Source: Adhaeribacter pallidiroseus
GTDB lineage: Bacteria; Bacteroidota; Bacteroidia; Cytophagales; Hymenobacteraceae
Direction: 5' to 3'
Length of the DNA: 64,000 nt
NCBI RefSeq assembly: GCF_003340495.1
Contig: NZ_QASA01000001.1
Coordinates: 496,001-560,000 of the forward strand
The position numbers and the translations under genes were made by a program. The first letter of the stretch is position 1. Each line of letters starts with the position of its first letter. Positions 1 to 8,710 of the stretch are shown piece by piece. Under the pieces are notes generated by a model that saw only the letters and a program-made list of their open reading frames with translations, did no database searches and was not told the DNA's origin.

Positions 1-2
1 TG

Positions 3-407
3 GATATTACCTCACCGCAATTACAAGCAAGTTTAGAAAAACGCAAAGCACCAATTAAAACCTTATTGCTCGACCAAAAAGTTTTGGCCGGTATTGGCAA
101 CTGGATTGCCGACGAAGTTTTGTTTCAGGCCAAAATTAATCCGGCCCGGTTGGCGAATACCTTAACTCTTCCTGAATACGAACACTTGCACGCGGCTATT
201 CAACTGGTTTTAAAAACCGCTATCGAGCACGAAGCTATTTACCAAAATTTTCCGAAATCATTCTTGATTCATGCCCGCGGCTGGGACGAGGTAGTAGAAA
301 CTACCGTGGCCGAACGGCGGGTTTGTCCAAGGCACCAGACTCCTCTGGAAATTATGAAAGTAGGCGGAAGAACCACTTATTTTTGTCCGGTTTGTCAACC
401 ACTCTAA
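3..407 (+). CDS. Fpg/Nei-family DNA glycosylase, C-terminal part (5' end outside window)
   Basis: The reading frame is open from the first bases of the window, so this is the 3' end of a longer gene. The visible part matches the C-terminal half of formamidopyrimidine-DNA glycosylase / endonuclease VIII: the helix-two-turn-helix segment contains LLDQKVLAGIGNWIADEVLF, with the Asn of GIGN that contacts the DNA backbone, followed by a terminal zinc finger. These enzymes excise oxidised purines or pyrimidines and nick the abasic site. The zinc finger reads CPRH ... CPVC, so the second ligand is His instead of the usual Cys, and the Gly-Arg-Glu-Gly stretch that normally precedes it is altered. The N-terminal catalytic Pro-Glu is outside the window, so Fpg and Nei cannot be separated. 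Family call is confident; substrate is not. Confidence 0.85.
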   Translation, partial: DITSPQLQASLEKRKAPIKTLLLDQKVLAGIGNWIADEVLFQAKINPARLANTLTLPEYEHLHAAIQLVLKTAIEHEAIYQNFPKSFLIHARGWDEVVETTVAERRVCPRHQTPLEIMKVGGRTTYFCPVCQPL

Positions 408-577
408 TCGGTAAGGCTATCTTTACCGGGCAAATAACTTATTTTTAAATTTTATCTTTTATCCGTATCTAAAACAGCACCTTTATTTCCTGACTTTTTA
501 CCAAAGGATTCGTATTTGCAAGAAAAGGCTAGGTATTGTTTAAATGCCGGGGCGGGGTAGTACTATTTAAAAAGTAA

Positions 578-3253
578 TTGTTCCTGAAAAAGATTCATCC
601 GATCCATTGCTTTCGCAAGCACTCTCTTTTAAGTAAAGCAAAGAACCGGTCAGTTTGGTTTTGGGCGTTTTGGTTTCTCTGGCCAGTAAGTGGATTCGGG
701 CAGAGAATAAGCAGTAACCTTCCATTTAAAAAACTGGCGCCGGTGCTGCAAAAAGCAGCTCCTGAAAGCACGGGGCAACAATACCGTGTTCAGGTGAGCA
801 ATTTTTTAAAATTTTCGCAATGGCTGCGCCAGGCATTACCCCAGGTATCTATAAAAGCGCAAGATCTGGCTTCTCGTACCGTTATTTTAACCAACGTAAA
901 GGCAGCCGATGTAAATAAACTGCTTTCCTCTTCCTGGGTTAAATACCTGGATGTTCCTGACCGTATTCCCCGCACCGAACTGATTTTGGAACACGCTGAT
1001 TTAACCGCGAATCAGGTAAGAGCTGTGCAGCAGAAATACCCGCAGATTAACGGCCAAGGATTAGTTGCATCGCTTAAAGAAGATTCTTTTGATACCACGG
1101 ACCTGGATTTAAAAAACCGCATTATTCGTACGGCCGCTTTGCGTAAGGCCCCTACAATTCACGCTACCACCATGGCTACTTTACTAGCGGGTGCGGGCAA
1201 CTCGGGTCCATCGGGTACCGGGGTGGCCACCCATGCTGACCTGGCCTCCGCCGATTTTAGTAATTTAATGCCCGATAATATTCTGGACTTGTTGCCCCTC
1301 GGCGTATCGGTTCAAAATCATTCTTATGGGGTTACTCCCGAAAATTATTACGGCCTCGAAGCTCAGGCCTATGATAAACAAGTCCGGGAAAATCCGGCGT
1401 TACTGCACGTATTCTCGGCGGGCAATGCCGGAACCAGCGCCATTACTACGGGTACTTACGCCAACTTGCCGGGTTGGGCCAATATTACCGGGCAATTCAA
1501 AATTTCAAAAAATACCTTAAGTGTGGGAGCTACCGATACCTCAGGTCAGCTTAGCCCTATCAGTTCGCGTGGTCCGGCTTACGATGGCCGGATAAAGCCG
1601 GAATTGGTAGCTTTCGGAGAAGGTGGCTCTTCGGAATCGGCGGCGCTGGTTTCCGGAATGGCCTTGTTGGTACAACAAGCTTACCGGGAGCAAACCGGTA
1701 GTTTACCAACTGCCGCGTTAGTAAAAGCAGTTTTAATTAACCGGGCCAACAAATTGGGGGATGCCGAAATCAGTTACGCTTCCGGTTTTGGTCAGGCGGA
1801 TGCCTTGGGTGCGGTGGAAGCCATAAAACAAAAATATTTTTTTAACGGGGAAGTAGCCCAGAATAAAACCAGTATTTTTTCTATTAGTGTACCGGCTAAT
1901 ACCCAAAATTTAAAAATTACCTTAGTATGGCACGATGTAGAAGCGGAGCCGGGTGTTGCCCAAGCCTTGGTAAATGATTTAGATGCAACCTTAGTACAAG
2001 GGAATGCTAATAAGCAATGGTTGCCGTGGGTATTAAGCTCCTATCCGCACCCCGATTCTTTACAGCTCCCCGCCCGTCGGGCTCCCGACCACCTAAATAA
2101 CGTAGAACAAATTACCGTGACCAAACCAGCGAGCGGCCGTTACGAGATTCAGGTAAAAGGCTACCGGGTTTCCCAGGAAACCCAGGCATTTAGTGTGGTA
2201 TACGAGATGCAGCCCGAAAAATTAACCTGGACTTACCCCGGTACCAACGATTGGTTAGCAGCGAATACCCGCAATCGGATTCGTTGGGAAAATCAAACCA
2301 ATACTACCATTGGTAAATTGGAGTACCGTTTTTTACCCAACGGAAACTGGCAAGTTGTTAAAACAGGCGTCGATTTAACCCGCGCCTTTCTGGATTGGCA
2401 AAGCCCGGATACCACCGCCTTGGCCCAACTGCGACTTACTACCGGGAACAAAACGGCATTATCCGATACTTTCGGAATTACTCCACCTTTAGGCTTGCAA
2501 ACTGGCTATAATTGCGGATCAGAAACCTTATTATTCTGGCCGAAACGGGCGGGTGTAACGGAATACCAAATCTGGCAGCTCGGGCCGGTTTACCTGGAAC
2601 CAGTTCAACGAACCGCCGATACCATATTGGTAATTAAGAAAAACCAAAGTACGGCAGTGCATTATGCGGTAGCCCCGGTGGTGCAGGGAGTGGTTGGCCC
2701 GAAAAGTTTTACGGTGGATTATAATGCGGGAACTTGTTACATTAATAGCTTTTTGCCTCAACAAATCGTAACAGATTCTGTAGTTTTTGAAGGAGTGCTG
2801 GGTACCAATTATGGTTTAGAATCGGTTAATTTACAAAAGTTAGAAAATGGAATTTTTAAAACAATTCAGACCATAAGCCCGGTTACGCAATTAAATTTAA
2901 AATTTTCGGATGTGGCTCCTTCCCCCGGCCGTAATGAATACCGGTTACAAATAGTTAATCAGAAGCAGGAAGCTTTTTATAGCCAGACCGAAGGCGTATT
3001 TTTTACTCAACCTCAGTTTATTCAGTTGTTTCCTAATCCGGTTACCCGGGGTAATGATTTAAGCGTGGTAGTGGAAAATGATGCCGAAGCCCAAATAGAA
3101 GTTTTTAATTCGTTGGGGCAAATAATAAGCAGTTTTAACGAGTCCGGCATTATAAAAACGGTTTCAACTGCTGGCTTGGTGCCCGGCGTGTACCTGGTGC
3201 GGGTGCAATCTCCGGGAATACCAGCAGTAATTACCCGCTTGGTGGTGTGGTAA
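578..3253 (+). CDS. secreted S8 (subtilisin-like) serine protease with T9SS sorting domain
   Basis: An 891-residue secreted protease. The start is a TTG; no ATG precedes the hydrophobic signal segment (about residues 26-41, ending GFGQ). The S8 domain covers roughly residues 150-415: a His motif HATTMATLLAG, an oxyanion-hole Asn in FSAGNAG, and a serine motif GSSESAALVSG that aligns with the classical GTSMAxPxVSG but lacks Pro. The Asp motif is divergent (KEDSFDTTDLDL rather than a clear DTG). A beta-sandwich follows (about 430-540), then Ig/Fn3-like regions. The last 75 residues, starting at LFPNP and ending in a hydrophobic strand plus VVW, are a T9SS type A sorting domain, so the enzyme should be exported through the outer membrane and released or surface-anchored. 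It is a monocistronic gene. Likely general proteolysis of external protein. Confidence 0.88.
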   Translation: MFLKKIHPIHCFRKHSLLSKAKNRSVWFWAFWFLWPVSGFGQRISSNLPFKKLAPVLQKAAPESTGQQYRVQVSNFLKFSQWLRQALPQVSIKAQDLASRTVILTNVKAADVNKLLSSSWVKYLDVPDRIPRTELILEHADLTANQVRAVQQKYPQINGQGLVASLKEDSFDTTDLDLKNRIIRTAALRKAPTIHATTMATLLAGAGNSGPSGTGVATHADLASADFSNLMPDNILDLLPLGVSVQNHSYGVTPENYYGLEAQAYDKQVRENPALLHVFSAGNAGTSAITTGTYANLPGWANITGQFKISKNTLSVGATDTSGQLSPISSRGPAYDGRIKPELVAFGEGGSSESAALVSGMALLVQQAYREQTGSLPTAALVKAVLINRANKLGDAEISYASGFGQADALGAVEAIKQKYFFNGEVAQNKTSIFSISVPANTQNLKITLVWHDVEAEPGVAQALVNDLDATLVQGNANKQWLPWVLSSYPHPDSLQLPARRAPDHLNNVEQITVTKPASGRYEIQVKGYRVSQETQAFSVVYEMQPEKLTWTYPGTNDWLAANTRNRIRWENQTNTTIGKLEYRFLPNGNWQVVKTGVDLTRAFLDWQSPDTTALAQLRLTTGNKTALSDTFGITPPLGLQTGYNCGSETLLFWPKRAGVTEYQIWQLGPVYLEPVQRTADTILVIKKNQSTAVHYAVAPVVQGVVGPKSFTVDYNAGTCYINSFLPQQIVTDSVVFEGVLGTNYGLESVNLQKLENGIFKTIQTISPVTQLNLKFSDVAPSPGRNEYRLQIVNQKQEAFYSQTEGVFFTQPQFIQLFPNPVTRGNDLSVVVENDAEAQIEVFNSLGQIISSFNESGIIKTVSTAGLVPGVYLVRVQSPGIPAVITRLVVW

Positions 3254-3620
3254 AAAGTCTGATTTTAAAAAAAATGTTCTACTTAGGACTTTCGGAAAAG
3301 TCGGCATTTCGGATACTGCTAATGGGCGGTGCCGTCGTTTGTATTCACAAACGGTTTTAAGCGTTTTTGGCGAAAATTCAACTAACATTTATTTTTGGTA
3401 GTTATACCAGAATTGCGTTTGGTTTAGCTATCTAATTTACAAGAACAGACATTCGGAGGAGTAAACGAAGCGGATTTTCGTTTTCACTTAGAACAATCTT
3501 TTTGGCTTAACTTTGTGACTGATTTTTAAAAAAGCCTTCCTGCTAAAGCAAGAAGGCTTTTTTAATTTTAACTCTATACTATCCGCTATGGACTATGGAT
3601 TGTGGTCCATCGACTAAGAC
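3254..3620. other. intergenic region between convergent genes
   Basis: No gene. It holds a small hairpin (CGTTTGT at 3336-3342 pairing with ACAAACG at 3347-3353, followed by a short T run) that could end the protease transcript, and the strong bidirectional terminator at 3528-3563 listed separately. Confidence 0.6.
3528..3563. terminator. bidirectional intrinsic terminator
   Basis: A perfect 12-bp stem, AAAAAAGCCTTC with GAAGGCTTTTTT, closed by a 12-base loop. A and T tracts flank both sides, so it can stop transcription of the S8 protease gene from the left and of the M57 lipoprotein gene from the right. Confidence 0.9.
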
Positions 3621-4421
3621 CTAATACAAATACCGTAAGGCAGTGCGGTCATTAGCATTAAAGGGCCGGCTTTGACCGGTACCAATACAAGCTAACATCC
3701 AAGAAGTAGCATCGGCAGTAGTAGGTGTTCCCGGAATGTGAATGGCGCCTACGGTGCTGGCTCCTTCGTTGGTGTACGCGCCACCGCAGCTAAAACTTCT
3801 GTCCTTATAATCGGTGTGCCGGAAACCAATGCAATGTCCCATCTCGTGCGCCAAAATAGAAGCCAGGTAGCTCCGTACCGGATTCGTACCAATATAATCC
3901 GAATTTACTTTTACGGAATTATACGGATTGCCGCCCGATGGGAAACCAGCCGAAGCCAGGTAAGAAGAGCCGGTAGGAGCTTTTGTTAAAGTAATATTAG
4001 GGCTGGAAGAAACCCTTTGAAACTTAATCAGTAAACCTTCGGCGTTGTAGCGGGCAATGGCTTCGTCTAAGGCGGCTACGTAAGAAGTAGGTAAAGAAGT
4101 AGAAATACCCACCCGAATAGTACGGCCCGAACCGGTACTTACTAAATTGGTGGTGCGGTATTGCTCTGTTTCACCGATACGCAGAAATTTCGGATCATGC
4201 GGGGCGTTGAGTTCACTATTTGTTATAACAATATCGCCTTCTACTAAATAGCCTTCTTCTACTTTTTTAATATCAGCGGTGCCAAAACCCATTTCATAAA
4301 TTTTGTCGAGGGTTTCCGAAGCAATATCTTCTTTTTTTACTACACCTTCCGGTTCGTTCTGACAAGAAACAAGACCTAACGCACAAAAAGCAACAACCAG
4401 AGATAAGTTTTTAAATGCCAT
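3621..4421 (-). CDS. M57-type (dual-action HEIGH) zinc metalloprotease lipoprotein
   Basis: A 266-residue predicted lipoprotein: signal peptide with lipobox LVSC (Cys20), then an acidic linker. The zinc site is HEMGHCIGFRH (His192, Glu193, His196, His202), the HExxHxxGxxH pattern of metzincins. Overall the sequence resembles the Bacteroidota peptidase M57 / dual-action HEIGH family, which is usually this short. It probably sits in the outer or inner membrane facing the periplasm or outside. Its upstream neighbour on the same strand (4649-5464) is a close paralogue over the full length, with a shared Ile-Tyr-x-Met-Gly-Phe-Gly-Thr block and C-terminal SWMLACIG block, so the two arose by tandem duplication. 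Substrate is unknown. Confidence 0.85.
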   Translation of the reverse strand: MAFKNLSLVVAFCALGLVSCQNEPEGVVKKEDIASETLDKIYEMGFGTADIKKVEEGYLVEGDIVITNSELNAPHDPKFLRIGETEQYRTTNLVSTGSGRTIRVGISTSLPTSYVAALDEAIARYNAEGLLIKFQRVSSSPNITLTKAPTGSSYLASAGFPSGGNPYNSVKVNSDYIGTNPVRSYLASILAHEMGHCIGFRHTDYKDRSFSCGGAYTNEGASTVGAIHIPGTPTTADATSWMLACIGTGQSRPFNANDRTALRYLY

Positions 4422-4595
4422 AAGAGTTTAGATTTTTAAAAGATTATACATGAAAAAGAACTACGAAAAACAATTTTTTAAATTTTACGATGGCAACACC
4501 TCCGCCCTAGGCACTACGATGTTTAAAACCGCTTATCGTGAAAAAATAAGCAGGTAGCGGCATAAAGAACAAAGAGAATGAAAAGCAGATAGGAA

Positions 4596-4636
4596 GTAAT
4601 AAGCTTTTTGCTGCTAGTAAGCAAAAGGCTTATTAC
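4596..4636 (-). terminator. hairpin terminator after the upstream M57 paralogue
   Basis: A 16-bp stem with one G-T wobble: 4596-4611 pairs with 4621-4636 around a 9-base loop. It lies 12 bases beyond the stop codon of the minus-strand gene at 4649-5464, so the two M57 paralogues are likely separate transcripts. The T tract after the stem is poor. Confidence 0.6.
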
Positions 4637-4648
4637 TCATTAGTACTA

Positions 4649-5464
4649 TTAATATAAGTAGTTTAAAGCAGTTTTATCGTTGTTGTTAAAAGGGCGGCTT
4701 TGACCAGAACCAATACAGGCTAACATCCAGGAATTAGGGTCGGCGGCTGCCGGTGTACCCGGAATCTGAACCGCTCCAACGGTACTGGCTCCTTCATTAG
4801 CCGTAGAGCCGCCACAACTATAACTGCGATCCATGTAATCCGTATGCCGGAAACCAATGCAATGCCCCATTTCGTGCGCTATAATGGTACCCACATAATT
4901 GTAAAAAGTAGCCGTATTGCCATCCCCAATAGCGCGGGAGTTTACTTTTACGGAGCCATACGGATTACCGCCCGTTGGAAATCCGGCTGAGGCTAAGTAC
5001 GAACCATTGGCTTTTTCGAGAACAATATTGCCACCCGAAGATACCAGTAAAAATTTTATTAACAGGTTTTCAGCGTTATACCGATCAATGGCTACTTGCG
5101 TACCGTTCTTGTAAGAAGCAGGTAAACGACTGGATACACTTACGGTTATAACGCGGGGATTAACGCTACTGGCACCCGGGGTAACTAAGCTGTTGGTGCG
5201 GTATTGTTCGGTTTCGCCTACGCGTAAAAACCGCGGGTCATGTTGGTCGTTTAGGGCAGCTTCCGTTAAGAAAATATCCCCTTCTACCAAGTAGCCGTTA
5301 TCTACCCGCTGCACCTCCTTCGTACCAAAACCCATCTGGTAAATCTTATCGAGCGTTTCTTTGGCAATATCACTTTGCTGAACTACTTCCTGGTCTTCCT
5401 GGCAACCACTAAAAGCAAGTGCTACAACCATAACACCCCATTTGGTAAGATTTTTTAATTTCAT
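4649..5464 (-). CDS. M57-type (dual-action HEIGH) zinc metalloprotease lipoprotein, paralogue
   Basis: A 271-residue predicted lipoprotein (lipobox FSGC, Cys21) that is a paralogue of the next gene on the same strand. The zinc site is HEMGHCIGFRH (His197, Glu198, His201, His207). Cysteine pairs around RSYSCGG and WMLACIG are kept in both copies, suggesting conserved disulfides. A 227-bp spacer with a strong hairpin separates the pair, so each may have its own promoter. Upstream is a very AT-rich region shared with the divergent trehalose gene. Both copies look intact, which suggests either dosage or diverged specificity. Family assignment is good; biological role is unknown. Confidence 0.85.
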   Translation of the reverse strand: MKLKNLTKWGVMVVALAFSGCQEDQEVVQQSDIAKETLDKIYQMGFGTKEVQRVDNGYLVEGDIFLTEAALNDQHDPRFLRVGETEQYRTNSLVTPGASSVNPRVITVSVSSRLPASYKNGTQVAIDRYNAENLLIKFLLVSSGGNIVLEKANGSYLASAGFPTGGNPYGSVKVNSRAIGDGNTATFYNYVGTIIAHEMGHCIGFRHTDYMDRSYSCGGSTANEGASTVGAVQIPGTPAAADPNSWMLACIGSGQSRPFNNNDKTALNYLY

Positions 5465-6041
5465 GCTTTTTTGTTTAAGGTGAATAAAATATTTACATGA
5501 TGTGATTTAAAAATTTAGACCTATATATCCAAAGATATTTTTACAAATATTTAAAAATAATGCAGAAAAAGCTGGTATTAAGGAGAAATAGAATATTTAA
5601 AAACGATATATTTAGAAATATTTTAAAAAAATTCTGTAATATTCTGTAACCTTTAATTTATTTTATAATTTTATTAAAATGGTATTTTGCTTATAAATAG
5701 TATAATTGGTTACTAGTAGTCTAAAAAAGATAAATCAAATTCGCATAGATTGTATAAAACAGTCTGAACAGTTAGGTTTTAAGGTCTTACACCTATATAA
5801 TAGCAGGAGTAAGGTTGTACTTCCTTATTTAGAATCCAGGTAAGGAGCAAATCATCAAGTTTCTGTTAAATCAAAGCCTATAATTTTTTTCTGCGTATAA
5901 GGGCTACTAAAACTTAGCGCGTAAACAAAACAATGGAAGAGGCAAATGCGGAAAGAAAGCGCGTAAGTTGTGGCAATAAAGCTTAAAATTTAAAAAAACT
6001 ATCCGCTGCCTTTATCCGATCTAAAACGGCTAAACAATCTT
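5465..6041. promoter_or_regulatory. AT-rich divergent intergenic region (M57 gene / otsAB)
   Basis: About 580 bases without a gene, very AT-rich, between the divergent M57 gene and the trehalose synthase gene, so promoters for both must lie here. It contains a tandem decamer ATTCTGTAAT-ATTCTGTAAC at 5631-5650 and several near-palindromic AATATTTAAAAA tracts. No promoter box could be assigned with confidence. Confidence 0.4.
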
Positions 6042-8273
6042 ATGGCAAGAACTATTATTATATCTAACCGGCTTCCCTTAAAAGTTCAGAAAAAAGAATC
6101 GGAAATTACCTTTGAAACCAGCGAAGGGGGTTTGGCTACCGGTTTGGGCTCCGTGTATAAACAAGGCGATAATTTGTGGATTGGCTGGCCCGGTTTATTT
6201 CTAGAAGAAGAACCAGACCGCGATTACGTACGCGATGAGTTATTAAAAGAAAACATGCAGCCGGTATTTCTAACCGAAACCGAAATTAAGGAATACTACG
6301 AAGGTTTTAGTAACGAAACGTTATGGCCTACTTTTCATTATTTCAGTCAGTATGCGGTTTACGAAAAGCAGCATTGGGAAGCTTACGTGGCTGTAAATCA
6401 AAAATTTTGCGACGAAGTAGTAAAGTTTGCCCAACCCGAAGACACTATTTGGGTGCACGATTACCAACTGCTGTTACTGCCGCAGCTTATCCGAAAGCAA
6501 CTTGCGGGTGTTAGCATTGGTTTTTTTCAGCATATTCCATTTCCCTCGTTCGAGATTTTCCGGTTACTGCCTTGGCGCCGCGAAATTATTCAAGGTATGT
6601 TGGGAGCCGATTTAATTGGTTTTCATACCTACGACGACATGCGGCATTTTCTCAGCTCCACCAACCGTTTGTTAGGTTATGGTAACTTACACGGCCTGGT
6701 AGATACCGGTAAACGCACCGTGCTGGTAGATGCTTTCCCGATGGGGATTGACTACGAAAAATATGCTGCCCTGGCCATTGACCCGGAAACGATAAAGTTA
6801 GAGCAGGAATTCCGGCAGGCTATCGGTACGCACCGGGTAATTGTGTCTATCGACCGATTGGATTACTCCAAAGGAATTCCCAATCGCTTGTACGCCTTTG
6901 AGCAATTTTTAAAACGCTACCCGGAGTTCCAGGAAAAAGTATCGCTGGTCATGATTGTGGTGCCCTCGCGGGATACCGTAGAGAAATACAAACGTTTAAA
7001 AGAAGAAATAGATGAACTGGTGGGCCGTATCAATAGCTCTTACCGCACCATCAGCTGGAACCCGATTCAGTACTTCTACCGCTCTTTTCCTTTGCCGGAA
7101 ATTTCGGCTTTTTACCGCATTGCCGATATTTGCCTGGTTACGCCCATGCGCGACGGCATGAACCTGGTGAGCAAGGAGTTTATTGCTTCTAAATTCGATC
7201 AAAAAGGCGTATTAATATTAAGCGAAATGGCCGGTGCCGCCCAGGAACTAGCCGATGCCATTCAGATTAACCCGAATAACATCGACCAAATGGCCGATGC
7301 CATTAAGGAAGCTTTACTTTTACCGGAACCAGAGCAGATGGTGCAGATGAATGCCATGCAAACGCTTATTAAAACCTACGATATTCACCAGTGGGTAAAA
7401 GTATTTATGGACCGGTTGAGTTACGTAAAAATCAAACAGCAGTCGTTTACAACCGATCCGCTGGCGGGCGAGGCCCTCGAACACCTGATTCAGCATTATC
7501 AGGAAAAAACGCCTCGTTTGATATTCCTGGATTACGATGGTACTTTGTCGCCGTTTACCAAAGACCCGCGCCAGGCTGGTCCGGACGAGGAATTGCTGCA
7601 AATTTTAAAAAAATTAACGACTGATACGCAAAATCGGGTAGTAATTATTAGTGGCCGGGATCGCCAAACGCTGGAAAAATGGCTCGGCCATTTACCCGTT
7701 GATTTGATTGCCGAACACGGGGTATGGTTAAAAAGGCGGGAAGTAAACTGGGAAATGATTTTAACCCTGAGTAACAACTGGAAACGGGAAGTACGCCCCA
7801 TTATGGAAGCTTACGTAAATCGCACGGCCGGCTCTTTTATCGAAGAAAAAGATTATTCTTTGGTTTGGCACTACCGGCGCGTTCCCACTGGTTTAGGAGA
7901 GTTGCGGTGCCGCGACCTGATTCATCATCTCGGTTATATTGCTTCCAATATTAACCTGCAGGTAATGGAAGGAAATAAAATTGTGGAGATTAAAAACTTG
8001 GAAGTAAATAAAGGAGTGGCCGCCGCCCGCTGGCTCGAGTTATATCCATCTGCTTTTGTGATGGCTATCGGCGACGATCGCACCGATGAAGACATGTTCC
8101 GATTAATGCCTCGCGATAGTTATACCGTGAAAGTGGGTGCGCAACGCTCCGTAGCCCAATTTCATTTAGCCTCGGTCAAAGACGTCCGGAGCTTGCTTCA
8201 GGTTTTAGGTAACCAGTACAAAAGCGCCGATCAAGCCCAAGATTCTCCGAAAAGCGTTCCTGTCTCCGAATAA
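6042..8273 (+). CDS. otsAB: bifunctional trehalose-6-phosphate synthase / phosphatase (OtsA-OtsB fusion)
   Basis: A 743-residue cytosolic fusion. Residues 1 to about 465 are a GT20 glucosyltransferase: the N-terminal ISNRLP strand, GGLATGL, WIGWPG, WVHDYQL, FFQHIPFPS and the donor-binding DRLDYSKG segment are all present. It joins UDP-glucose (or another NDP-glucose) to glucose-6-phosphate. Residues about 490-730 are a HAD phosphatase with the nucleophile motif FLDYDGTLSPF (Asp497, Asp499) and the metal motif GDDRTDEDMF, which removes the phosphate to give trehalose. Fused OtsAB proteins of this length are common in Bacteroidota. The downstream GH15 gene is in the same orientation after a 437-bp gap. 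Trehalose would serve as an osmo- or desiccation protectant. Confidence 0.95.
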   Translation: MARTIIISNRLPLKVQKKESEITFETSEGGLATGLGSVYKQGDNLWIGWPGLFLEEEPDRDYVRDELLKENMQPVFLTETEIKEYYEGFSNETLWPTFHYFSQYAVYEKQHWEAYVAVNQKFCDEVVKFAQPEDTIWVHDYQLLLLPQLIRKQLAGVSIGFFQHIPFPSFEIFRLLPWRREIIQGMLGADLIGFHTYDDMRHFLSSTNRLLGYGNLHGLVDTGKRTVLVDAFPMGIDYEKYAALAIDPETIKLEQEFRQAIGTHRVIVSIDRLDYSKGIPNRLYAFEQFLKRYPEFQEKVSLVMIVVPSRDTVEKYKRLKEEIDELVGRINSSYRTISWNPIQYFYRSFPLPEISAFYRIADICLVTPMRDGMNLVSKEFIASKFDQKGVLILSEMAGAAQELADAIQINPNNIDQMADAIKEALLLPEPEQMVQMNAMQTLIKTYDIHQWVKVFMDRLSYVKIKQQSFTTDPLAGEALEHLIQHYQEKTPRLIFLDYDGTLSPFTKDPRQAGPDEELLQILKKLTTDTQNRVVIISGRDRQTLEKWLGHLPVDLIAEHGVWLKRREVNWEMILTLSNNWKREVRPIMEAYVNRTAGSFIEEKDYSLVWHYRRVPTGLGELRCRDLIHHLGYIASNINLQVMEGNKIVEIKNLEVNKGVAAARWLELYPSAFVMAIGDDRTDEDMFRLMPRDSYTVKVGAQRSVAQFHLASVKDVRSLLQVLGNQYKSADQAQDSPKSVPVSE

Positions 8274-8710
8274 ATTTAAAAAAACGGCATTTTAGCTTTT
8301 GCGTTTGACCAAGCTTTTTTTGACTAAGGTAAATAGTTAGAAAAAGCTTGGCTAAACTGGTTTAAATTTATGGTAATCAAAAATAAGTTTTAGTTCAACT
8401 TTAAAAAATAGACTGGCGGTTAACGGTTTTGTCAACAAAGGAGTAAGTATTTTTAAATTTTAATGGGGCTATCAGTAAAGAATATTATAATTGAAAAAGA
8501 AGTAAATATTAAATAAGTGGCTATGATTTAAATACTTGAAGTGTTTTTATATACATACTTACTTTTTGTTAATGCTGGTAAAAAGTACTTTGTATAGCTA
8601 CTGAAGCCGGTGTGCCGGAACGACTAACGGCCAACCTGCGTATCAGTCAGCATTAAAAGGTTGGGCGCAAAGCTTGCGCTTATTCTATTACACACTTTAA
8701 TAAAAGATTA
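8274..8710. promoter_or_regulatory. intergenic region with long hairpin, otsAB to GH15 gene
   Basis: Holds an imperfect long hairpin at 8309-8351 (CCAAGCTTTTT pairing with AAAAAGCTTGG, inner CTAA/TTAG pair) just after otsAB, without a T tract, and two smaller hairpins near the GH15 start: CCAACCT/AGGTTGG around 8630-8664 and GCGCAA-AGC-TTGCGC at 8665-8679. The GH15 promoter is probably in this gap; the sequence TACTTTG near 8590 is a possible but weak minus-7 element. Confidence 0.4.

Noticed and set aside
3508-3515. TAACTTTG, a match to the Bacteroidota minus-7 promoter element
   Set aside because: It is only about 13 bases before the bidirectional terminator, has no minus-33 partner at the right spacing, and no gene follows in that direction.
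5631-5650. Tandem decamer ATTCTGTAA as a regulator site
   Set aside because: Only two short copies in an extremely AT-rich stretch; too little to claim function, so it is only noted in the region entry.
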